From the NCBI RefSeq assembly GCF_002234675.1, contig NC_019859.2, positions 11,547,483-11,611,482 on the forward strand: a stretch of DNA of 64,000 nucleotides, read 5' to 3'. Each line of letters begins with the position of its first letter. The first letter of the stretch is position 1. The stretch comes from Oryzias latipes. Lineage: Eukaryota > Chordata > Actinopteri > Beloniformes > Adrianichthyidae. The notes under the pieces were generated by a model, which did no database searches, had not been told where the DNA came from, and saw only the letters and a program-made list of their open reading frames with translations. Made by a program: the position numbers and the translations under genes. Of this stretch, positions 24,171-34,500 are shown piece by piece.

Positions 24171-24334
24171 CGCTTGTGCTATCCTAGGCACTTTGACATT
24201 GGGAGTGGGGTCATCTAGACCCACAAGACAGTGCGCTGAACCTGAACATGAAAACTTTCCACCTTTATCCACCTTTGTCATGGTAGGGAGAACACGTCAA
24301 TGTAAGGGTGGGGTCATCTAAGATAGCACAAGGG
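24171..24334 (+). mobile_element. TTAA-flanked MITE, copy 1
   Basis: A 164-bp unit starts CGCTTGTGCTATCCTAG and ends GATAGCACAAGGG, with TTAA on both sides (24167-24170 and 24335-24338). TTAA target duplication is the mark of piggyBac-type elements. There is no coding capacity. Confidence 0.8.
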
Positions 24335-24444
24335 TTAAGCACATGGAGGCTACGCCTACAGTCAGACCCACATGTGAGACTGAAGGTGTGTTCTTCCTGG
24401 GGCAAAGATGAGATGATGTTCTTTCACAGTGGTGAATGGGTCAT

Positions 24445-24548
24445 GCCTATAATCCATCCAGTTTCCAAACCTGCTTCATTTCCGTCTGGGGTCACGGGGT
24501 CACTGGAGCCTTTCCAGTTACTGAAGGATGAAGGCGGGTCACACCCTT
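24445..24548 (-). mobile_element. SINE tail fragment, reversed
   Basis: In reverse complement this is the 3' part of the DANA/mermaid-like SINE, with the 'atccatccagtttccaaacc' end and the 'ggggtcac(g)gggtcactggagcc' block. It abuts the next MITE. Confidence 0.6.
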
Positions 24549-24551
24549 CGA

Positions 24552-25110
24552 CGATATATGAGAACTGGACCGACTGAGTCATACACTGTGGGTTACTCCC
24601 TGCTCCAACAAAATATAGTCTTTTCTGTTGCCATTCTTTTCACTATGAGAAAGCAGTGATTGGTCCAAGTTGGTGTGAGTTAACGCTTTTATGGCAACCA
24701 CTCTCGCCAATCAGGGGTAAGATTGTTGGGAAGCCACACCCCTACCACTTGAAAGGGAACTCAGGAGAATCTGTCAATCAAACGTTTGAAACATCAGACA
24801 TAGGGGACAGTAGGCACCACATACTTTTATTGAGGCATCTGATTGGTCAGTTTAGAAAGTTGACAGATTTTGTGTGGCCCACTTTCAAGTGGTAGGGGTG
24901 TCAACTTCCAACAAGCTCACCCCTGGTTGGTGAGAGTGGTTGCCAAAGAAACGATGACTCAGACGGATTCGGAGCAACTTACTGACATTGTCTAGCTCCG
25001 ACATGGCGCTGTCCATATTGCAAAAAAAACTGTGACTGTATTGACGGTATTTCTATGGAATCAGAAATACGTCAGACTCACTCAGACCAGTTCTTATAAA
25101 CAATCAATGC
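24552..25110. mobile_element. TIR-bearing MITE, diverged copy
   Basis: Its ends, 'atatatgagaactggac' and 'ccagttcttataaac', match inverted ends of the element at 53615-54187. Both elements also carry a 'caccc(c)t...cacttgaaag' type block in the middle. No coding frame is seen. Confidence 0.65.
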
Positions 25111-25644
25111 TATCAATATAACCTACCGGCAATTCATTTGTATCTATTTTTGAATCAATAGAGGACATCAAAGTGGCAATCAATACAAATATTGTAAAAA
25201 ACACCTTCACATTAAGAAATAGACCATAGAAAAATGTACTTTCCTTCAAATCAACTCTTGATGTCTCCACCGTTTCCAGGCAAATCTCATGTTGCTAAAC
25301 AGAAGGCAAATGCATTTCTTGTCAGATTGTTGAACTTTCACTCCTTCATCCAAGACATCCTGAGGACCAGATGACTCTATGACTCAGCATCTATCTCTCC
25401 CATTTTTACATGTAAATATGATCAAAAATGATCCTCTACAATGTTTCATCACCTGTCGGCCTCCACATAACGAAACCATCATAAAATAATACATAAATTA
25501 AAAAAAAATTGCATGCGTGACTCAACAATTGGTCATACCTGAATTTATGTGGGAAAAGTTGGGGTCTTTCACATGAAATTTACACAGATGTGTCACGAAT
25601 GAACAGTGGCATTTCTACACAAACGTACTCCCCGGGTGAGTGAC

Positions 25645-25690
25645 CCCCCCCCCCCCCCACACACACACACACACACACTCACACACCCAC
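25645..25690 (+). repeat. Poly-C and CA microsatellite
   Basis: A C-run is followed directly by about a dozen CA units. Confidence 0.9.
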
Positions 25691-26902
25691 ACAGTTTGTC
25701 GGCATCCTCTTGTTTTCCCTATATTTTTTTTCTGCTCGTTTTACACACCAAAAAAAGCATGAGTTTTATAACCTCATGTCAGCTTCAGTTGCACATGGGG
25801 CCTAAATCCAAAACACACTTTAGGTTGGGGGCCGAACAAGATAAACATTTATTGATCACACTAAAGCAAAACTTTTAAACCTTTAAATTTAATATTTTGA
25901 ACATAAATATGGATAAAAACAGAATAAATCAAGTTAAACCATAAAGAACATACAGTATTTTGTTCCATAAAACTATACTCTGTCAAAATTACACAAACAT
26001 GAACATGCAGCACAACAAAACAAACAAAGCCTAAAGAAAATAATAATTAGAAATAACAAATCAAATGATTCCATTTTCTTTTCTCTTTTGTCAGTTTTTT
26101 AAGAGCTGGACTCCTGGCATGTTTTTTAGCACTAAGTTCATTTCTGCTTCATGTGTGATGTCCTGTGTGTGTCTTTGTGAAACTTTTCAGAGGGATTTGA
26201 TTTTTTTTTAAAACCTGTCATTGTGAATAAAATTTTTAGGTCTCGTAAAACATTAAAAACTAAATCATAGAACTCATCCCTGGGATTACTCCTAAAATAT
26301 TTGGCATGTTCCTATTTTTTTTGCAAGACCAACAGTAAAAATCCTCCAAAAAGCCTCAATACATTCATAAACAAATGATCTATTGTTTATTTATTGTTTC
26401 AAAAAGCGCAATTGTTTTACTGCCAGCATTACCTGCCGTCTTTATGTCAATTAGGTTGCTAACACCAACTAAAGGACAGGCAGGTGTAAAAAATAGATTT
26501 TATATGGAAAATAAACACAAATAATAAAAATGTCTAGAATAGTTAATAAAGAATGACAATATTAGCATGAGCTGAGTAAACTAACGGCCCGCAATGATCC
26601 AGGTGTTGCGCAATCGAGGCTGCGCTTCGTGCTCAGCCTGCGCTCACAACCCCTCCCCTTTTCCATCACACACATTTGCTGCACCTTCTCTGAGACAGGA
26701 GCGCGTGCAGCTGCGGGGGCGCGAAATCGCAGGTTGCAGGCCGTTACAAAATCTGGGATATAATCGATAATAAAAAACCAATAGTGGCGGAGATTTTTAA
26801 AGTTTTTTACAAGCACTGAGATACCGCCCCCCCTTTAAATTTGCGTCCCGGGCAATTGCCTGCGCTTGAACCTTCTTCTGCCAATGAACTTAATGAATTT
26901 AA

Positions 26903-27101
26903 ACCTTGTGCTATCCTAGGCACATTAACATTGGGAGTTGGATCAGCTAGACCCCATTAGACAGTGCTCTGAACCTTTTTTCTTCAATGATTTGTGAACC
27001 TCACTGGTGTCCATGGATTCCATGAAATCTTTCCACCTTTATCCACCTTTGTCATGATAGGAATAACACGTCAATGTAAGGGTGGGGTCATAGCACAAGG
27101 G
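26903..27101 (+). mobile_element. TTAA-flanked MITE, copy 2
   Basis: A 199-bp unit starts ACCTTGTGCTATCCTAG and ends ATAGCACAAGG plus G. TTAA flanks it at 26899-26902 and 27102-27105. It has the same interior as copy 1, including 'ccacctttatccacctttgt', but is longer by about 35 bp. Confidence 0.8.
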
Positions 27102-27107
27102 TTAAAC

Positions 27108-27500
27108 CACGCAAAGAACACGTAAATCAACTTAAAAGCCTATATATAGATATTTATATATGCAATATAAAGGTCATACATTGGTGGAACATCCATGAAA
27201 GGTCTGTTTGACATCCATGAAATGGTCGTGGAAAGTTACAAATTTGCATATGCAACTAGCAACAATTACACTCAGATGCGTAAGATTTACTTAACAATTG
27301 TGTATAAACCTCATAAAATACATGTAAAACTGCGCAATTCTCAACCGACAGTTTAACACCGAATTCTGACAAAAAACCCTTGACGGACATCTGGAAACAC
27401 TTGTGAAACACGTTTATAACACATGGAACACAAAAAAAAACAACAACGTTTTATACGTGAAAAAATGTGCAAAATGTGGCTCTTTGACACGGCCTGAAAG
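27108..27500 (+). repeat. Dispersed repeat family C, copy 1
   Basis: Parallels 34270-34745: 'aaagaacacgtaaat(c/t)aac', 'acattggtg', 'tgcatatgcaact/tctatgcatcttgc', 'attctcaaccgac', 'gacatctg' and 'gcaaaatgt'. A related block at 25500-25610 may be its displaced left part. Type unknown. Confidence 0.5.
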
Positions 27501-27564
27501 CATGAACGCTAGCTCCCAGGATGTTAGTGACTGATCATCCAGTCATTTGAGCTACGATCACAAG

Positions 27565-27572
27565 GCACATGA
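27565..27572 (-). promoter_or_regulatory. E-box fitting an MITF M-box, upstream of tyrp1
   Basis: GCACATGA, read on the minus strand as TCATGTGC, is the core of the M-box bound by MITF in TYR, TYRP1 and DCT promoters. It lies about 130 bp upstream of the TATA-like box. A second near match, GTCATGCGCT, lies at about 27677-27686. Function is inferred. Confidence 0.5.
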
Positions 27573-27692
27573 ATGAAGGTTTGAGAGAGCATTCAAGTGC
27601 CCTCAAGTGTTGCCTAGCCCCCTAGGAAGGGGGGGCAAAAGAAGTAATGTGCTTACACAAGCTCCACAAAGGTCTGGTCATGCGCTGGGCGG

Positions 27693-27699
27693 CTATTTA
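27693..27699 (+). promoter_or_regulatory. tyrp1: TATA-like box of tyrp1
   Basis: CTATTTAA lies in a short GC-richer segment just upstream of a probable non-coding first exon. Transcription would be expected to begin near 27720-27730. Confidence 0.5.
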
Positions 27700-27724
27700 A
27701 GACGCAAGGAGAAAAAGGGCCGAT

Positions 27725-27782
27725 TCTTGTGCGGGGGGGGACCACATTTCTCCAGACAGTGGAGCAGCATGTACAATCAGAG
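27725..27782 (+). other. tyrp1: Probable non-coding first exon of tyrp1
   Basis: From the expected start site to a CAGAG|GTAGGG donor at 27783. The matching acceptor is CCAAACTGCAG at 28237, just before the start codon. A non-coding first exon is the known arrangement in vertebrate TYRP1. The 5' end is approximate. Confidence 0.5.
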
Positions 27783-28238
27783 GTAGGGCATCACCTGATA
27801 ATTCCGTGTCATCTCCACAGACTTGATGCTGCAGGGATGCGCGTTATGAGCAAGCACTGGTGTTCAAAATGCTATTTTGAAATAATTGCTTTGCCAAATT
27901 ATTCCCTCCATTTGTTTTTTTTTCTTGTAAAGCTTCAAAGACGCAGAGTATTTAGCTGAAGGAAATCTTTTCTTGTAATCTATTGCATTTCTGAGCTTGC
28001 AAGAGTTGAAAGCTAATGGTTTTGTGAATCATGAATAATGACTTGCACTGCCTGAAGGACCATCTGAGAAGTTTTGCAATAGCTGTGAAACAAGTGGCTT
28101 TGACGAAAAGTGATCTTTTTTTTTTTTAGCAAAGCAGCTTTTAGTGTTTTGATTTGTCACTCTCACCAAGTGGGGGCAAAGTGCGTAAAACGACAAATAA
28201 ATATGGATTCTTGTCTTATTTTCTCTCCAAACTGCAGC

Positions 28239-28596
28239 ATGTGGAGAGAAGCTCTCCTGGTGGTGACCTTGTGTGCCGGTCTAGCTCTGGCGCAGTTCCC
28301 CCGGGAGTGCGTGACCCCCGAGGGTCTGCGCAGCGGCCAGTGCTGCCCGTCCCCGACGGGGGCGTCCGGGGATGAGTGCGGCTCCAGCACGGGGAGAGGG
28401 CAGTGCGTGGCCATCGCAGCTGACAACCGCCGCCACGGGCCCCAGTACCCTTACTCTGGACGGGACGACAGGGAGAGGTGGCCCTTGCGATTCTTCAACC
28501 GCACCTGCCAGTGCAATGGGAATTTCAGCGGCTACAACTGCGGGCAGTGCAAACACGGACTGACTGGAGCAGACTGCGATCAGAGAGTCTCTGTGG
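28239..28596 (+). CDS. tyrp1: tyrp1 coding exon 1
   Basis: Encodes the signal peptide ([18 protein letters not shown]) and the Cys-rich region through [18 protein letters not shown] to CDQRVSV. The start was chosen because the signal peptide begins here and the frame upstream is intronic. It ends one base into a codon at TGTGG|GTGAGA. Confidence 0.95.
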
Positions 28597-31500
28597 GTGA
28601 GAGAACGAAATTTAGGATGACTCCTGAGAAAGGCTAATAATGAATCCATTCAATTTTACACTGGCAAACACAGGGTCAAATCTGGCTGCCATTTATAGTA
28701 TTACTTTTTTAACTTCATGAATTATTTCTTCTTTTTTTGTTTTTCATTTTATTACTTTGGTCAAAATGCCAAAAAGCTTCTCTTGGTTTTTCCAAGGTTA
28801 ATTCCCATCTTTTGTATTTTATTTGATGTATTATTTACCTGTATTTTATCCTAAACTGATTTATTTATCCAACTAAAAAAACTATTTATTGTTTTTCTGT
28901 TATTAATAATTTAAATTACAAACTGGTGAAATTTCCATTGATTAAAATGAGAAAATCTGAAATAAAAAACACAAGAAGTGCAATAAGAAAACATGAAATC
29001 AAGATAAATCAAATTATAGATTGTTTTTAATTCTGTCATGTCTTTTATTTAAAAAAATACCATGTTTTTGTGTAAAAGGTAAGTTTACAGCAGAAGTAGT
29101 TTGATGCATATTTTCATCAATTGGCGTCAAGGCGTTACCACGTTTATTTTTTAACCAGCCAAGCATCCTTACTTTCTTTTTTCCATTTTTTGCATTAGTC
29201 GAAAATGTTTCCATCTACTAATCTCGTGTTCTGTCCCTCCTGCCCCCTCATCATTGAAGTAAGGAGGAATATCATGCAGATGACTGCAGCTGAGAAGCAG
29301 GCATTTGTGGATGCCTTGAACCAGGCCAAGAGCACGGTGCACCCCGACCTGGTGATCTGCACGAGGAGGTACGGAAGCTCAACAAGCTGATCACGGGAGC
29401 CTTTCTAATTCATGCAGTGACCCACTTTTAACAGGAGTTTGTATTTTCAGCCAGACAGTCTTGCATAAACACCTTCGAGCAGACAGAGGTTTTGCCAAAA
29501 GACTTGTACGCTCAGTCTAGCCAGGTCTGGGAACAGAAAATGATGCAGTTAACTCTATGGTTTATAAACAAATTTTTTATTGATTTCCTTATTACATTTA
29601 AAAAAAACATTTTTTAGATGATGCAGCTTCAACAAGGAACACAAAGACTGGTATTATTTAGATTAAAACCTGGCTAGTGAGTGTTTAATAACAATCTTCT
29701 AAGTCAGCTGAGGTGTGCAAATGAATTCAATTTAAATACCTGCAGGTATCAGAACCTATTTATATAAAAATTAACATTTGACAGAGTGACCTAGTTTTAT
29801 TTACAAATTAAATGCAGGTTCATTCAGTGTTAAAATAATTAGATTTTTTTAAAGACACACTCCAACTATTAAAAAGCCTTCCATTGCTCTTTTAAGGATA
29901 ATTACCATATTTTTATATTACCATATTTTAGGGCACACCGGTTTATAAGGCCCACTTTCAATGAATGGTCTATTTTCGAACTGTCAAAATATAAGGCACA
30001 TAAAGTGAGACTAAAGAGTCAGAAAAAAAGCCGTCAGTCAGTCAAACTTTATAAACTGTGTTCACAGTCATTCTAGAACTTGTTTATAACATGCTAATTA
30101 TTGGCCACTTTAGAAGTGTTAGCAAATTTACAATATCTGAAACCTTGTTTGCACCATATAAAAAAGAGATTAATAACACTAAAACAAACGTTACTAGGAC
30201 TACGCTAACTCCCAACCTTGTAAGAAACAAGAAAAAGAAGCTGTGTCCAAATTCCCTCACTAACCTCTAACTACTAAAAAACTGTATAGTGTGTGAGACT
30301 ATGTAGTGCCCTGGATTTTAAAAGCACCATGCTCACTACTTCTTTTTTTCTTTTTAAATGGCAAATATGACATCATCGATCATTAAAATCTAATTCATAT
30401 GGGTGCTTTGTAATGATCATTAATGAGTCCACTGTCTTCTGAATATAGAAACGTTTATGGTTTATTAAAAAAAATATATTTAAATACATTTTATTCAACA
30501 ATCTAGTTTGCATCGATGCACACTGGTTTTTTGCAGGGACTTCTGGGAAATTTCTAGGGCACTCGATTTTTGGCATTGTAATCAGTTAACTGGAGTTTTT
30601 AAGTATGCCTTACAGTGCGGAAAATACGGTTTTAGCCTAAATAAAGAAAATCTGGTGTTGTTTTCAATGACATAGTTTCTGCAAAGAGGCAGTAGTCCGA
30701 TAGAAATTTACTTCTGAGTTGGGGGTGGGACCGTGGGTGTGGAGCGAGCAACCCCACCCACCTTCCCATCCGCGATGCGTAGCAGGGAGCTTGCAGTCAG
30801 CCCAGACAAAAAAGCTCTTTTTCCAACTACATTTTTTCGTCTGCTCCTGATTCACAATGATTTGAATAAAGAAATACTCAGGGGGAAAAAAATCAGCTTT
30901 ATTTTCTTTATAAATGTCCTCTATCATCAGAAGAATGCCTCAAAACAATATTTTCATTGCAGTGTGTCTTTAAATAAAAAAAAATCTGTTTAGAGAGGAA
31001 AAGAACTTCATGAAGCAAATTTTTTATTTTTAGGTATCAGGAGGTGTTGGGCCCCGATGGCAACAGCACGCAGTTTGAGAACATCACCATTTATAACTAT
31101 TTTGTTTGGAGCCACTACTATTCCGTCAGTAAAACCTACCTGGGGCCGGGCCAGGTCAGCTTCGGAGGCGTCGATTTCTCCCACGAGGGCCCGGGTTTTG
31201 TCACCTGGCACCGTTTTCATCTGCTGCAACTGGAGAGAGACATGCAGGTGAGGAACATGAAAGAGGGAAAGAAAGCAGAGTCAGAGCAGGAAGAAAAGAA
31301 CAACACAAGATAATGAGGAGGAAGAGAGGAGGATTTCCTTTTTTAACATGGAGTGGGAAGCTCTCCAGCACAAGAAGGGGGGAGTGTAGGGAGAGAATAG
31401 AACAGACACAAATAAATATAGTGACCCTGTGGAGGAGGAGGAGGGAGGAGGATGATTTTGGAAGAAAAGGTAAAAATGATCTTAGAAAGAGGAAAACAGT

Positions 31501-34500
31501 TCTTCCTTCCTTTAAAAAAAAAAAAAAATCCTTCATTCTATTTAGAACATGCTGGGAGACCCTTCCTTTGCCCTGCCATACTGGAACTTTGCCATCGGAG
31601 GCAGCGAATGCGACATCTGCACGGACGACCTGATGGGAGCCAGGAGCGCCTTCGACATGAACTCTATCAGCCCCAACTCCGTGTTCTCTCAGTGGAGGGT
31701 CATCTGCGAGAGCGTGGAGGACTACGACACCTTGGGCACCATCTGCAACAGTAAAGACAGATGCACCGACACCGCCGAGCAGAACTGCAGCTACACCTCA
31801 GCTGCACCACACAAAAAAAGAGGGCAAAGAGCTCATAAAGGGAGCATGTGGAACATAAAGCAGCTATAAATAATAACACACAGCTGTTGTGCTAAACCCA
31901 GCATTGCTCTTTATTAGTACAGTTTGTTCATAACTACGCTTAATGGCAGACTTTGCCTTCTGGCTCCCTGTTTTTTTTGAGTATAAGTAGAGGTTTTTAT
32001 TTTTTTTTTGGCAGTTTAGCCAGGACTGCAACTTCTACTCAGGTGCGGTTTATAAATGATTTTTGGAAAATAAATAAATAGCAACAACCACTAGAGGGCA
32101 CTGTAGGTGAGTGTATAGGTATATGCAACTAACAGCAACGAGGAAGAAAAAACGTTCACACCGTTCACACCAGGCGAATCCTGTCTCAGGCCTTTTCTTT
32201 AACTGCTCTTTTTCTGATATATGAAAGAATTGGTGTCTTATAAATCTAGCCCAGCACAAACTGCAATTCTAAATTTCTCCTCAATTTTGCCGCCGTCTGC
32301 ACTTCCATGAATTAGAAGGAACACCACCTATACGCCATTACCAAATCGAGTCCATGATTGGTCAAAGTTCAACCTGGTTTATTTTTTAACATTCGTTCAA
32401 TGGGCGAGCATTTTGTACATAGAGTTTAAAAACGGACTTTTGCATAGCGATGCATGAATGCAAGAGTTTTGAACACAGAAGCCCTAAACGTGTGTTTACG
32501 TGGAGTTTTCATTGAAAGTCGTTGCCAAGGGCAGTGTGACGGTATCTTGATGCTGGAGGAATTGTTCCATAGTGACACACAGGTTGAAGATGAAGTGATG
32601 TATAGTTTAGTTGATTTCTTAACATGTTATTTATGGTATTTTGAATTGAATTGAATTGAAATGGTTTATTTCAAGCAATTAAGTACAAATAATACACAAC
32701 AGCAATATAATCATCAGTTATACATTCATACAGTAACTAATCAAACTTAGGATAATTATACATATTAATAAATATTGCTTGAAAGGGAGTGGAAGGAAGC
32801 GAACTTATATAATCCCACCCCGTTAATCTTAATATTTGTCTAAATGCTGCGCTAATATACTAGATTCATACGGTATGTGTTACGGTAGTGAAGCCTGCAA
32901 ACATTCAGTCTGTTATTGTCATCTACGCCGTTCTTGAATCTGTATTTTCTTACATGCGTTTCTCCAAAAAGTGTGAATTATAAGTCAGAAAAATACACGA
33001 CTGGGGTTGAACGAGGGAACCCTTTTGCCCCTAAAACTTTTTTTTTTTTTTTTTTTTTAACTTGTCCTGTCCAACAGCTGGGCAGACAGATGAGAGCTGA
33101 GGTCCTCTTGTGTTGGACTTATTTTACTTTAACAAGAGGGGTTATTAATCTTCAGACAAACCAAAGGTACGTCTGAATAAACCCCTTTTGTAATTGAGGC
33201 CAAACTTTATTAATTTTAACCATGTTTGAAAATCTTTGGTGTTGGACCGGACGGAAAAGGAAAGAAGGGAAGAAGAGAGAGGGACGTTAGAGAGAGGGGG
33301 GGGTAGGAGGGTGATAATAGGAGGGGAAGGGGGATAAGACCATGGAGCAGCATAAAGCAACAAGTTTACTGGTTGTTAATCATTATGGTAAGGTTCAAAT
33401 GTAGTACAAAAATGCCCCTAAAACTTAATGTTGCCCCGGCTACGCATGACCATCAGCTTTGAGGGGATCAGTGCTCATTCCACACACTGGCACCAGATTA
33501 GTCCTCTACCTGTTTCTCATGTGCTGAAAGAAAAGTTCACGTTTCTTTTGATCTTTAGCTTTGGATTAAGGATGTCAGGCGATATTTTTCCCCGGCCACG
33601 ATTCATATGACAACACAGTGAGGGAAAAAGGTGGTAGGAGGAACGCAAAAGTGCCAAAAATCGGAGTGATCCGTCTCCCTCTATGGAGAGTCGTGACAGG
33701 TCTGGTATTACTTGGGGGAGCCCACAACAACACCTAAAATGGGTTAATGGGGGGTGGGGTGGGGGTCTTGATTTGTGCATCTGCCTGTTGAAGACAGAAA
33801 TCTTGCGGTATCCTGGTTTCCTTTGATCTGAGGGAATAATCTTCAAACACGCAGACAACTCTGGTATGTAGCCCCCCTCTTGTGTGTAGGAGAGGCGGCA
33901 AAAGAAAAGGGAGGAAAAACAAAAGAGGAGAAAAGAAGTAGATCACACAATGCTGGAGAAAAGAAAACTTCAATCACAGAGCGCCATACTGTTGGCTTTT
34001 GCTGAAAAATTAAACAATTTAACTGATATCTTGTCATGTTTGAGAACGATCAAACTAGTCTAGAAAGTATCTACCGTAAATGATGTTCATCATCTTTTGA
34101 TTCTTTTTCTTTGGGGAGCTCAGATCTTTGTCGTTTGTAATCTGAGACTCAAACTATTTTTTCAAAGCCACTACGTAGGTATTGCACATATTGCATGGAG
34201 GAAAATTGGTCATACTGTAAGTGGAAAAAGTGAGAAAAGTGGTGGTTTTTACGTGAAATTTTTACAGATGTACCACAAAGAACACGTAAATTAACATAGA
34301 CCATGAAACGTGGGTGATTATTGCGCTGTTTTATATGCAATTCAATAATGATTTGTGCGACAATTACGTGAAGTGAACGTGATATGTGCGATACGAGACG
34401 TTAAATGTATACATTGGTGTACATGTGTAAAAAGTCTGTTAGACATACGTGGAACGGTCATGGAGAGCCAAATTTGCCTATGCATCTTGCAAAAATGACT

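Larger units (their letters stand above)
22382..27560. other. Intergenic region between the unknown gene and tyrp1
   Basis: No gene is supported. It holds repeat family A (22963-23790), a TTAA MITE (24171-24334), a reversed SINE tail (about 24445-24548), a TIR-bearing MITE (about 24552-25110), a C-run plus CA repeat (about 25645-25690) and a second TTAA MITE (26903-27101). The remainder is AT-rich and unremarkable. Confidence 0.6.
28597..31033. other. tyrp1 introns 1 and 2 with a TIR-type repeat
   Basis: Apart from exon 2, this is AT-rich. It includes an element at about 29925-30635 and a family B repeat at about 30640-30980. No other gene is visible. Confidence 0.6.

Noticed and set aside
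28163..28649. Minus-strand frames of 87 and 122 codons
   Set aside because: Shadows of the GC-rich tyrp1 first coding exon.
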